Source of the DNA: Atopobium sp. UBA6362
Lineage (GTDB): Bacteria > Actinomycetota > Coriobacteriia > Coriobacteriales > Atopobiaceae
Assembly: GCA_002440065.1 (NCBI GenBank)
Contig: DJRK01000145.1
Location: forward strand, 2,883 to 14,217
Length of the DNA: 11,335 nucleotides
Reading direction: 5' to 3'
Under the pieces are notes generated by a model, which saw only the letters and a program-made list of their open reading frames with translations, searched no databases and had not been told where the DNA came from. A program made the position numbers and the translations under genes. Positions within the stretch are counted from its first letter, which is position 1, and each line of letters opens with the position of its first letter. Shown piece after piece: positions 1 through 6,084 of the stretch.

Positions 1-277
1 TGGCGCCCACGATGGCGATGTCGGAGTTCGTGTCCAGACCGATGCAAGCGATGGTCATGGCCACGATTAGGATGCAGAGGTGGGTGCCGTTGAGCTGGGC
101 TCCGTTCACGAAACGCTTTCTGATGACGCTATAGGGCGCGCGGCCCTTACGTATGTTGAACGATTGGCGGAGGAACCGCTTTGCCCGCTCGATGTACGTT
201 TCCCATGGCCGTTTGACGCCGCGCCTGCGATAGTGACGCTCTTTGATGCGCTGCAACTCCTGCCTGCTGAGGTCCAT
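1..277 (-). CDS. DUF389-family membrane protein, N-terminal part (runs off left edge)
   Basis: Read on the minus strand from an ATG at 277-275, preceded by an AGAGGG ribosome binding site about 7 nt upstream, the frame stays open for 92 codons to the window edge. Residues 1-58 are basic and hydrophilic (many Arg/Lys). Residues 59-92 then read NGAQLNGTHLCILIVAMTIA followed by CIGLDTNSDIAIVGA. The G..L.GT.L.ILI.A..IA.IGL..NS....GA pattern is the start of the DUF389 (TIGR00341-type) membrane domain, where it forms the first transmembrane helix and the loop before the second. Members of this family are multi-spanning membrane proteins of unknown function, so no substrate can be given. The C-terminal membrane region lies outside the window. 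The gene is divergent from the flavoprotein gene at 619. Family assignment is by motif recall; the gene and start are well supported. Confidence 0.72.
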   Translation of the reverse strand, partial: MDLSRQELQRIKERHYRRRGVKRPWETYIERAKRFLRQSFNIRKGRAPYSVIRKRFVNGAQLNGTHLCILIVAMTIACIGLDTNSDIAIVGA

Positions 278-383
278 GCCGTGCCCTCTGAATCTGCTTC
301 CTAACCTTCACACACATGGTTCCCAAAAGCGGGCACCGGGCCGCGACGGATGGCGATCGCGGCCGCAATTGCCGCCTCTGCCC

Positions 384-467
384 AAATCGACCATGCCCAC
401 CCGTGCGACGCTCCAGATGCCAACTGCGCAAACGCCTATGACGACGACGGGTGGGCATGGTCGATTT
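384..467. repeat. Perfect 21-bp inverted repeat in the 278-618 divergent gap
   Basis: The 341-bp gap between the two divergent genes has no convincing coding region. Its main structure is a perfect inverted repeat: aaatcgaccatgcccacccg plus t at 384-404 and its exact reverse complement at 447-467, with a 42-nt spacer. No T-run follows on either strand, so it is not a standard terminator. It could be a cruciform, a long RNA hairpin, paired protein binding sites or the core of a small mobile repeat. Further right, 501-507 can pair with 535-541, and 522-528 with 544-550; these two small hairpins overlap and exclude each other. I see no confident promoter for either flanking gene. Confidence 0.8.
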
Positions 468-618
468 TGCGACTCAAGCGGATGAAGGCGATTCGGCGAC
501 CCGGAATCCTGCGGAAATACGCCCGATTCGTCCAATTCCGGCCAATCGGGCCGGACGGGCGGGTATATCTCATAGAAATGCGCCTGGCGAGGGGCCGGGC
601 GCGCGAGAGGAGATCTAT

Positions 619-1149
619 ATGAACGTCGTCGTTTTGAGCGGCAGCCCGCGCAAGGGCGCCAATACCGATATCATGGCCGAGGCTTTTGCCGACGCCGCCC
701 GCGAGGAGGGCCACGAGGTCACCATCGTTCCCGTGGGCCGCATGAAGATCGCCGGTTGCCTGGGCTGCAAGTACTGCTTCGCCCACAACGGCGAGTGCGT
801 CCAGAAAGACGATATGGCTACCGCTATGGAGGCGCTCAAGCATGCCGATGCCGTCGTTTTCGCGTCGCCCATCTATTGGTTCGACATCACGGCGCAGGAG
901 AAGGCCGTCATCGACCGCATGTACGCTTTCGGCGGCATCGGCTTCCCGTTCCACAAGACGGCCCTGCTGCTCGACAGCCACAGCGAGGGCGTTTACGACG
1001 CGGCCATCGCTCAGTACAAGGCAACCTGCTCCTATTGCAAGTGGGATGACCTGGGCATCGTTTGCGTGAGCGGCATGACCGAGCGTGACAGCATGAAGAC
1101 TTCGCCCAAGCTCGACGAGGTCCGCGCGCTGGCCAAGCGCCTGGCCTAG
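619..1149 (+). CDS. Iron-sulfur flavoprotein / NADPH-dependent FMN reductase family protein
   Basis: This 176-residue protein has the flavodoxin-like fold used by NAD(P)H-dependent FMN reductases and iron-sulfur flavoproteins. The N-terminal VVLSGSPRKGANTD (residues 4-17) is the FMN phosphate loop of the family, and ASPIYW at 82-87 is the second FMN-contacting loop. Cysteines C47, C50, C53 and C60 (GCLGCKYC then GEC) form the compact Cys motif seen in iron-sulfur flavoproteins, which may bind a [4Fe-4S] cluster or act as redox thiols. It is probably a cytoplasmic electron-transfer or quinone/metal reductase; the substrate is unknown. The ATG at 619 is chosen over the upstream frame extension because AGAGGAGA at 606-613 is well spaced and the protein then begins exactly at the family's first beta strand. 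A strong terminator follows directly, then a nitroreductase gene. Confidence 0.88.
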   Translation: MNVVVLSGSPRKGANTDIMAEAFADAAREEGHEVTIVPVGRMKIAGCLGCKYCFAHNGECVQKDDMATAMEALKHADAVVFASPIYWFDITAQEKAVIDRMYAFGGIGFPFHKTALLLDSHSEGVYDAAIAQYKATCSYCKWDDLGIVCVSGMTERDSMKTSPKLDEVRALAKRLA

Positions 1150-1165
1150 GCTCGGGGATGGTAGG

Positions 1166-1200
1166 CGGCGGGAATGCCCCCGGGCTTCCCGCCGTTTTTT
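1166..1200 (+). terminator. Rho-independent terminator after the flavoprotein gene
   Basis: A perfect 9-bp stem (cggcgggaa at 1166-1174 with ttcccgccg at 1186-1194) is followed immediately by six Ts (1195-1200). The 11-nt loop can pair further. It starts 17 bp after the stop codon at 1149 and ends only 13 bp before the ribosome binding site of the next gene, so it lies inside what looks like a two-gene transcription unit. Confidence 0.9.
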
Positions 1201-1225
1201 GTTGGAAGTTGATGGGAGAGACGCG

Positions 1226-1894
1226 ATGACCATGACGATGCGGGAGGCCATGCGCCGGCGGCACACGGTCCGCAAGTACACCGACGAGGGGCTCTCCGCC
1301 GAGGAGGCGCGCCTGCTCGAGGAGCGCATCGGCGCGAACAACCGCGAGCTGGGCACGTCGATCGCGCTCGTGCGGAATGCGCCCAAGGCGGTTTCCGGCA
1401 TCGTGCGCCTCGCCTTGGCGAGAAACGCGAGGGACTATTTCCTCCTCGCCGGAGACGATGCCCCTGACCTGGGCGAACGTTTGGGCCATGCGAGCGCCGA
1501 CCTGATGCTTTACGCACAGACGCTGGGACTCAACACCTGGTGGATCGGCGGTACGTTCAATCGCAAGGACGCCTCGGCCCATGCGGGCGGCCAGAAGGCC
1601 ATCGGTATCGTGACCGTGGGCCATGGAGCCACACAGGGTAGCCCGCACAAAAGCAAGACGGCGGCCGAGGTGTCCGAATATCGGGGCGGTGCTGAGCCCG
1701 AGTGGTTCTCTCGCGGCGTCGAGGCGGCGCTGCTCGCGCCCACGGCGCTCAACAAGCAAGCTTTCCACCTTGTGGGAGAGGGCGACCGGGTAACCATTTC
1801 GTACGCCCCCGGTGCTTTCGCCGGTGCGGATACCGGTCTGGTCAAGTACCACTTTGAGCTCGGGGCCGGTCGCGAGAACTTCAGCTGGGCATAG
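1226..1894 (+). CDS. Nitroreductase family protein (TM1586-like)
   Basis: The 222-residue product resembles the single-chain nitroreductases of the TM1586 type, FMN enzymes made of two half-domains. Visible hallmarks are RRRHTVRKY near residues 10-18 (the RRSVRxY FMN-phosphate motif), LGLNTWWIGGTF at 100-111 (the LGxGTxWIGG motif), LLAPTALNKQ at 169-178 (the APSxxNxQ motif that contacts FMN) and DTGLVKYHFEL at 202-212 near the C-terminus. It probably reduces nitroaromatics, quinones or another small electrophile with NAD(P)H or a flavodoxin as donor; the physiological substrate cannot be read from sequence. ATG 1226 is preferred because GGGAGAG at 1214-1220 sits 5 nt upstream. An in-frame TTG at 1199 lies in the terminator T-run and is implausible. 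No promoter fits between that terminator and this start, so expression probably depends on read-through. Confidence 0.87.
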   Translation: MTMTMREAMRRRHTVRKYTDEGLSAEEARLLEERIGANNRELGTSIALVRNAPKAVSGIVRLALARNARDYFLLAGDDAPDLGERLGHASADLMLYAQTLGLNTWWIGGTFNRKDASAHAGGQKAIGIVTVGHGATQGSPHKSKTAAEVSEYRGGAEPEWFSRGVEAALLAPTALNKQAFHLVGEGDRVTISYAPGAFAGADTGLVKYHFELGAGRENFSWA

Positions 1895-1909
1895 AGCGTT
1901 GCATGAGGC

Positions 1910-1940
1910 TTGCCTTGAAGTGAACTCCAAGTTGTAGGGT
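1910..1940 (+). promoter_or_regulatory. MerR-family type promoter and operator ahead of the flavodoxin gene
   Basis: CTTGAAGTGAACTCCAAG at 1914-1931 is an 18-bp dyad with one mismatch between arms. It lies in the spacer between a candidate -35 TTGCCT (1910-1915) and -10 TAGGGT (1935-1940), which are separated by exactly 19 bp. A dyad inside an over-long 19-bp spacer is the signature of promoters activated by MerR-family regulators, and CTTGGAGT/ACTCCAAG-like arms resemble operators of the MerR regulators that control aldehyde- and redox-responsive genes in Gram-positive bacteria. The -10 is weak, as expected of an activator-dependent promoter. No MerR gene is in the window. Confidence 0.72.
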
Positions 1941-1980
1941 TGCACATCGGAAAGCAGCTTGAGCAACTCGAGGAGAAGCA

Positions 1981-2484
1981 ATGGCAAAGAAGATGCTGGT
2001 CGTCTATTACAGCTGGTCGAACGGCAATACCGAGAAGATCGCGGAGCAACTGGCCGACGAGTGCGCGGCCGACCTCGCGCGCATCGAGACCGTTGAGCCT
2101 TATCCCGAGGACTACGACCAGACCGTTCAACAGGGCCAGGATGAGGTGAACTCGGGTTTCGAGCCCGAGATCGAGCTTCTGGCATATGACCCAGAGGACT
2201 ACGACGTCGTTGCTGTGGGCACGCCCACGTGGTGGTACACCATGGCGCCGGCCGTCAAGTCGTTCCTCGCGGAGCATGATTGGGCGGGGAAGACCGTCGT
2301 GCCGTTCATGACGAACGGCGGCTGGCCGGGCAACGTCATCGATGACATGCGCGAGGCGACCTCGGGTGCCGCGGCCGGCCCGGCCCTTGAGGTGCGGTTC
2401 GACTCCACGGGCGGGTCCCGTCAGGAGACGGCGCAGCGCGAAGTCGATGCCTGGATGGCTCGAGTGAAGAAATTGCTGGCTTAG
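1981..2484 (+). CDS. Flavodoxin
   Basis: A 167-residue flavodoxin-fold protein, the length of a stand-alone long flavodoxin. YYSWSNGNTEKIA (residues 9-21) is the FMN phosphate-binding loop, GTPTWWYTMAP (80-90) carries an aromatic pair likely to stack on the isoalloxazine ring, and FMTNGGWPG (109-117) is the third FMN loop. This arrangement is typical of the Flavodoxin_4-type family, annotated as flavodoxin in anaerobic Gram-positives and Bacteroides. It is a soluble one-electron carrier that could feed the nitroreductase encoded upstream. The start at 1981 has AGGAGA at 1971-1976 four bases upstream. The gene has its own MerR-type promoter, so it appears inducible separately from its neighbours. 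The redox partner is inferred only from proximity. Confidence 0.9.
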   Translation: MAKKMLVVYYSWSNGNTEKIAEQLADECAADLARIETVEPYPEDYDQTVQQGQDEVNSGFEPEIELLAYDPEDYDVVAVGTPTWWYTMAPAVKSFLAEHDWAGKTVVPFMTNGGWPGNVIDDMREATSGAAAGPALEVRFDSTGGSRQETAQREVDAWMARVKKLLA

Positions 2485-2493
2485 ACAGCTGCC

Positions 2494-2527
2494 GAGGGCC
2501 GGTGCGGGGTCGCCGTTGCCGGCCCTC
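2494..2527 (+). terminator. Possible terminator hairpin after the flavodoxin gene
   Basis: A perfect 9-bp stem (gagggccgg at 2494-2502 with ccggccctc at 2519-2527) begins 10 bp after the flavodoxin stop codon. No T-run follows, so it may be a weak or factor-dependent terminator, or an RNA 3'-end stabiliser. Confidence 0.5.
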
Positions 2528-2531
2528 AGAG

Positions 2532-2671
2532 AAAACTCTAACTTTTCCGACATTTCTGCGGAAACCTCGAGTATCAAAGCCCCTCAGGCGGCAGTTTTCC
2601 TGGGCTTTTGCCGTTCTCAGGCGCCTCGATACTCGCCGCTCTTGTAGAAATGTCGGAAAAGTCAGAGTTTT
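2532..2671. repeat. 140-bp imperfect palindrome (MITE- or REP-like)
   Basis: The outer 26 bp on each side (2532-2557 and 2646-2671) are reverse complements with one mismatch, beginning aaaactct and ending agagtttt. Further in, cgagtatc/gatactcg pairs exactly and a looser paired zone reaches the centre near 2601/2602. The element fills most of the 279-bp gap between flavodoxin and hydrolase. It has no coding capacity and no clear target duplication. A miniature inverted-repeat element or a dispersed palindromic repeat is the likeliest explanation; a large terminator structure is the alternative. Confidence 0.75.
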
Positions 2672-2700
2672 GAAATCGCGGCGTTCGCGAGGCGGTGTTT

Positions 2701-2746
2701 TTGGGCGGAACGGGTCTCCAGGATTAGAATGTTAGCGTTAGCTAAC
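2701..2746 (+). promoter_or_regulatory. Candidate promoter and operator of the alpha/beta hydrolase gene
   Basis: A near-consensus -10 TAGAAT (2725-2730) has a weak -35 TTGGGC (2701-2706) 18 bp upstream. Immediately after the -10, 2731-2746 reads GTTAGCGTTAGCTAAC: GTTAGC twice in tandem, and the perfect palindrome GTTAGCTAAC at 2737-2746. Placed at the expected transcription start, this is a good position for a repressor operator. The cognate regulator is unknown. Confidence 0.55.
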
Positions 2747-2763
2747 TGTCTGGGAGGCACCCA

Positions 2764-3540
2764 ATGCGCTTCACGACCCTCGGCGACCCGGAAAATCCCG
2801 CGGTCCTGTTCTTCTACGCCATGGGGGTCGTGGGCGAGAGCAGCGAGCGGGTGGCGCGCTGCCTGGCGGGCCGCTACTTCTGTGTCATGCCCACGTCGAC
2901 GGTCTATTGCGAGGGCCAGCGCTACGTGAGCCGTGAAGACGAGGCTCGCCAGGTGGAGGGGTGCCTGCGGGAGCGGGGCATCGAACGTCTGGCGCTCATG
3001 GTCGCGTCGTCCATAGGCGCCGACCTGGGCATGGCGTTTCTGGCCCACGGCGAGGTGCCGGTCGACCATGTTTTCTTTGACGGCGGGCAGTTCGCGCGGA
3101 TCGGCGCCGGGACGCGCGTTGTCATGACGCCCCTGCTTTACCTGGCCATCAAGAGCCTGTATTGGTCGCGCGGCGCCACGCTCAAGCACATAATGTGGTG
3201 CGACGACGAGGAGATAAAGCCGTATTTCGTTGAGGCGGGCCGCGTGCTCGTGCTCGCGAACATGCGCCGACAGTTGGCGGACAGCCTCGTCGACGAGCCG
3301 TTTCCCACGCTGCCGACAGACCTCCAGGGGCGGACGTTCTGGGAGTTCGGCTCGGCGGAGGACCACTTCAAGTACCGCGATGCCGTCATGTCGGCCTGTC
3401 CCCACGGGAACTTCCCCGTCTTTGAGGGCTGCAACCACATGCAATTTCAAATCAAAGACCCAGAAGGTTTCGTGGCTATGCTCACTCATCTGATTGAGAC
3501 CGGTAAGCTTCCTGACCTGCCGTTCTGTAGGCAAGACTGA
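2764..3540 (+). CDS. Alpha/beta hydrolase fold protein
   Basis: The 258-residue product is a compact alpha/beta hydrolase. VASSIGAD at 80-87 is the nucleophile elbow with S83 as likely catalytic Ser; it has Ala-Ser-Ser-Ile-Gly rather than the usual Gly-x-Ser-x-Gly, a tolerated variant. EGCNHMQF near the C-terminus supplies the likely catalytic His (H225), and D200 in GSAEDHFK is in the region expected for the acid. There is no signal peptide or membrane segment, so it is cytoplasmic. The substrate is unknown (ester, lactone or peptide are possible), and similar small proteins are often annotated only as hydrolases. The start at 2764 follows GGGAGG at 2750-2755. The gene converges on the LysR gene with only 26 bp between stop codons and no visible terminator. 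Confidence 0.8.
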   Translation: MRFTTLGDPENPAVLFFYAMGVVGESSERVARCLAGRYFCVMPTSTVYCEGQRYVSREDEARQVEGCLRERGIERLALMVASSIGADLGMAFLAHGEVPVDHVFFDGGQFARIGAGTRVVMTPLLYLAIKSLYWSRGATLKHIMWCDDEEIKPYFVEAGRVLVLANMRRQLADSLVDEPFPTLPTDLQGRTFWEFGSAEDHFKYRDAVMSACPHGNFPVFEGCNHMQFQIKDPEGFVAMLTHLIETGKLPDLPFCRQD

Positions 3541-3566
3541 AGCGTGCTTATCGTCAAAACCCGCCG

Positions 3567-4403
3567 CTAGGCAAAGAGACGCGCGACCTTCTGGGTGCTC
3601 TTCTTGCTGGCGACGAGGTAAAAGGAGACGTTTGCCTCGGGGTCGGTGATGGGGACCATGACGCGGCTGCCGCCCACGTCGCGGTAGCGGCGCTCGAGGG
3701 CGACATCGGTCGTGAAGCACGGCAGGCTCGACGTGCGGATGAGCTCGTTGAGCGCGAACTCGTCGTCTTGCACGAGGAAGCGCGACGCGGGGAGGCTGCG
3801 GCGCACGATGTCGTTCCAGAAGCCGAGGTCGCTGCTCAGGAGGAAGTTGAAGCCGTTGAGGTCGGCGAACGCTACGGCGTCGCGGTCGGCGAGGGCATGG
3901 TCGGTCGGGACGCAGAGGTAGAGGTGCTCGTCCATGAGGTGGACGCTCAAGAGCTCGGGGTCCTCGGCAGGATGGGGGAGCACCGCGACGTCGCATGAGC
4001 CGGTGGCCAGGGCATCCTCGGTCTGGGCGAGGTCCGCCACGCGCGTCGTGACGCTCATGCCTGGGTAGAGCCGAGAAGTGCGCGGCGCCAGGACCCAGAG
4101 CGGCGCGGGTGCGCAGGAGACCACGTCGATGGTGCGGAGGCTCCGGTCGTAGGCGCGGACCTCGGCCACGGACGACTCGAGCTCGCGGAGGGTCCGGCGG
4201 GCGCCGGCTGCGGCCAGGCGGCCTGCCTCGGTGAGCTCCACGCGGTTCTTGCCGCGCGAGAAGAGCGCGACGCCAAAGAACTGCTCGGCGCGCGTCATAT
4301 TGCGCGTGACCGTGGGCGTGCTCACGTAGAAGCGGCGGGCGACCTCAGAGAAGGAGCCGAGCTCTTCCATGGCGGCAAGCTGCTGAAGCTCGGTGACGTT
4401 CAT
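3567..4403 (-). CDS. LysR-family transcriptional regulator
   Basis: A 278-residue LysR-type regulator, slightly shorter than the usual 290-310. Residues 1-61 form the winged helix-turn-helix: the start LQQLAAMEELGSFSEVARR, the recognition helix around STPTVTRNMTRAE (28-40), then FGVALFSR and VELTEAG, matching the LF.R...LTEAG pattern. Residues about 88-278 fit the periplasmic-binding-like effector domain, with IDVVSCAPAP opening its first strand. The ATG at 4403 is preceded on its strand by GAAAGGCG. It is divergent from the aldo/keto reductase gene with a 119-bp shared control region containing palindromes, the standard arrangement for a LysR regulator and its target, so it probably controls that gene and itself. 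The effector molecule is unknown. The hydrolase gene converging from the other side is a weaker candidate target. Confidence 0.9.
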   Translation of the reverse strand: MNVTELQQLAAMEELGSFSEVARRFYVSTPTVTRNMTRAEQFFGVALFSRGKNRVELTEAGRLAAAGARRTLRELESSVAEVRAYDRSLRTIDVVSCAPAPLWVLAPRTSRLYPGMSVTTRVADLAQTEDALATGSCDVAVLPHPAEDPELLSVHLMDEHLYLCVPTDHALADRDAVAFADLNGFNFLLSSDLGFWNDIVRRSLPASRFLVQDDEFALNELIRTSSLPCFTTDVALERRYRDVGGSRVMVPITDPEANVSFYLVASKKSTQKVARLFA

Positions 4404-4417
4404 GGCGCGCCTTTCAT

Positions 4418-4437
4418 ATTACGTAATGCAAATTGCA
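4418..4437. promoter_or_regulatory. Candidate LysR operator in the divergent promoter region
   Basis: Two perfect palindromes overlap by one base: attacgtaat (4418-4427) and tgcaaattgca (4427-4437). The second has the T-N-A dyad form expected of LysR boxes. They lie 15-34 bp upstream of the LysR start, in the place expected for autoregulation and divergent control of the aldo/keto reductase gene. No convincing -35/-10 pair for the reductase gene was found, so the operator call rests on symmetry and position. Confidence 0.55.
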
Positions 4438-4522
4438 GAGTATCTAGCCTTTTGCCCATTCTACTGCTCGTAAAGTTGAAGCCGAGAAGAGCGTGCGTTG
4501 CACACAACGAAAGGAGAAGCGC

Positions 4523-5371
4523 ATGCAGTACGTCACCTTGAACAACGGCGTGAAGATGCCGCAGTTGGGCCTGGGCACCTACCTGCTCGAGCCCGACGAT
4601 GCCGAGGCCGCCGTCAAGAGCGCCCTGACCGGGGGTTACGAGCTCATCGACACGGCGAACGCCTACGTGAACGAGCGCGCCGTGGGCCGCGGGATGCGCG
4701 CCTCGGACAAGGCCCGCGAGGAGGTCTTCCTCGAGACCAAGCTCTGGCCGTGCTTCTACGAGTCCGACACTGCCGTGGACGAGACCCTCGAGCGCCTGGG
4801 CACCGACTACGCGGACCTCATGATCCTGCACCAGCCCGCGGGCGACTATATCGCCGGCTACCAGAAGCTCGAGGCCGGCTACAAGGCGGGCAAGCTGCGT
4901 GCCATCGGTATCTCGAACTTTAACGCCGCCGAGGTGGAGGAGGTCGTGGAGAAGTGCGAGGTCGTGCCGGCCGTCGTGCAGGTCGAGTGCCACCCGTACT
5001 TCCCGCAGGCCGAGCTGAAGAAGACGCTTGCCAAGCACGGCATCGCGCTGCAGGCGTGGTACCCGCTCGGCGGGCGCGGCAACGACTCCATCATGGGCGA
5101 GCCCGTGGTGGCCGAGCTGGCGAAGAAGCACGGCAAGTCCGCGGCGCAGATCATCCTGCGCTGGCACGTCCAGCAGGGCAACATCGTGATCCCGGGTTCC
5201 AAGACGCCCGCGCACATCGCGCAGAACCTCGACGTCTTCGGCTTCGAGCTCACGGACGACGACATGGCCCAGATGGCGACGCTCGACCGGGGCGACTCCA
5301 TCTTCCACCGCACCCCCGAGATGCTCGAGCGCTTCGCCGCTTGGCACCCCGATGTGGAGGGGCAGAAGTAG
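4523..5371 (+). CDS. Aldo/keto reductase (2,5-diketo-D-gluconate reductase-like)
   Basis: A 282-residue (alpha/beta)8-barrel NADPH-dependent carbonyl reductase, the normal family length. The full catalytic tetrad is present: D43 and Y48 in LIDTANAYVNE, K73 in LETKLW, and H103 in ILHQPAG. GISNFN (129-134) and QVECHPYF (153-160) are the signature motifs of the family, and IPGSKTPAHIAQN near the C-terminus binds the NADPH phosphate. It should reduce aldehydes or ketones to alcohols in the cytoplasm; the dicarbonyl or sugar-acid substrate is not readable. The DTANAY form replaces the more common DTAxxY with no loss of key residues. ATG 4523 follows AAGGAGA at 4511-4517. Its divergent LysR neighbour is the likely regulator, and the ArsC/Spx-like gene downstream may be co-transcribed. 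Confidence 0.93.
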   Translation: MQYVTLNNGVKMPQLGLGTYLLEPDDAEAAVKSALTGGYELIDTANAYVNERAVGRGMRASDKAREEVFLETKLWPCFYESDTAVDETLERLGTDYADLMILHQPAGDYIAGYQKLEAGYKAGKLRAIGISNFNAAEVEEVVEKCEVVPAVVQVECHPYFPQAELKKTLAKHGIALQAWYPLGGRGNDSIMGEPVVAELAKKHGKSAAQIILRWHVQQGNIVIPGSKTPAHIAQNLDVFGFELTDDDMAQMATLDRGDSIFHRTPEMLERFAAWHPDVEGQK

Positions 5372-5458
5372 CCGAGAAGGAATTTATCTCCCAAGGCCAA
5401 CGACCGGCGAGACCTATCGGCTCTCGAGCACGTGGTCTATCATCTGCTCTCGCATTGG

Positions 5459-5484
5459 CGGGACCCTTAAACTTGAGGGTCCCG
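5459..5484 (+). other. 9-bp stem hairpin between the aldo/keto reductase and ArsC-like genes
   Basis: cgggaccct (5459-5467) and agggtcccg (5476-5484) form a perfect 9-bp stem with an 8-nt loop. No T-run follows, so it is not a standard terminator. It may be an RNA processing or stability element, or an operator dyad for the gene starting at 5547. The 175-bp gap between the two genes holds nothing else I can identify. Confidence 0.5.
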
Positions 5485-5546
5485 GGGCGCTGTATAGAGG
5501 AGAATGGCGAAGAAGCACGTTCCTCTTCGTTTGGTTGGGAGTTCCT

Positions 5547-5915
5547 ATGGCAGACGTCCTCTTCATCGAGTACCCCAAGTGCAGCACGTGCCGGCGTGCC
5601 AAGGCGTGGCTGGACGCGCACGGCATCTCCTACGCGGATCGCCACATCGTCGAGCAGCCGCCGACCGCGACTGAGCTCGCCGAGTGGCAGCCGCGCAGCG
5701 GGCTTCCCGTCCGGCGCTTCTTCAACACGAGCGGCATGGTTTACCGCGAGCAGGGCATCAAGGCCAAGCTCGACGCGGGCATGACGGACGCGGAGGCGTT
5801 CGGGCTTCTCGCCGCAAACGGGATGCTGGTCAAGCGGCCGTTGCTCGTTGGGCCCGACTTCGTCCTCGTGGGCTTCAGGGAGCCTGAGTGGCAAGAAACG
5901 CTTCTGGGCGCGTAG
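5547..5915 (+). CDS. ArsC/Spx-family thioredoxin-fold protein
   Basis: A 122-residue protein of the ArsC/Spx/YffB family with a thioredoxin-like fold. FIEYPKCSTCRRAKAWLD (residues 6-23) carries the active-site C12 with C15 in a CxxC; the phrase ..YPKCSTCRKA.. is typical of the arsenate reductase-related branch found in Firmicutes and Actinobacteria. VKRPLLVG (95-102) is the conserved cis-Pro region with the Arg used for anion binding. True ArsC proteins have one nucleophilic Cys and use glutaredoxin, whereas Spx-type proteins use the CxxC as a redox switch that binds RNA polymerase, so either thiol reductase or regulator is possible; there are no arsenic genes nearby. ATG 5547 follows GGGAG at 5537-5541. 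The repeat directly after the stop supplies a good terminator. Confidence 0.85.
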   Translation: MADVLFIEYPKCSTCRRAKAWLDAHGISYADRHIVEQPPTATELAEWQPRSGLPVRRFFNTSGMVYREQGIKAKLDAGMTDAEAFGLLAANGMLVKRPLLVGPDFVLVGFREPEWQETLLGA

Positions 5916-5957
5916 GGCGGCCCATCGGCACGTCGGCTCTTCAGTTCACCGGCTCGT

Positions 5958-6066
5958 CGAGAGGTGCATTCCCCGGTGGATGCACCTCTCGTCTTTTCTT
6001 GGCCAATTGCGTGCACTTCTCGGTACTTCGCCGACAAGACGAATGCACCTCTGCAATACACCTCTG
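5958..6066 (+). repeat. Phased-motif repeat, copy B (its first hairpin is a terminator)
   Basis: The copy opens with a perfect 12-bp stem (cgagaggtgcat at 5958-5969 with atgcacctctcg at 5980-5991) followed by tcttttctt, a good intrinsic terminator for the ArsC-like gene ending at 5915. Three more versions of the motif follow in the reverse sense: gcgtgcacttctcg (6009-6022), gaatgcacctctgc (6041-6054) and caatacacctctgg (6053-6066). Motif starts are spaced 31, 32 and 12 bp. It is collinear with copy A at a fixed offset of 1973 bp; the motif bases are kept while the bases between differ. Confidence 0.85.
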
Positions 6067-6084
6067 GCTCGGACCGTTGCGTGG

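Noticed and set aside
384..467. Inverted repeat as an invertible promoter (inverton)
   Set aside because: The 42-nt spacer contains no recognisable -35/-10 pair in either direction and no recombinase gene is nearby; kept only as an unexplained inverted repeat.
451..618. An upstream extension of the flavoprotein frame to 451
   Set aside because: The extension covers the right arm of the inverted repeat, has no ribosome binding site, and the family fold begins at the ATG at 619.
908..2577. Overlapping long minus-strand frames opposite the flavoprotein, nitroreductase and flavodoxin genes
   Set aside because: Arg/Pro/Ser-rich translations without domains, opposite three well-supported genes; typical antisense openness of GC-rich DNA.
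5504..5546. ATG at 5504 after gaggaga, a possible leader peptide before the ArsC-like gene
   Set aside because: The ribosome binding site is only about 1 nt from the ATG, the reading frame runs into the ArsC coding region out of frame, and the peptide has no recognisable feature.
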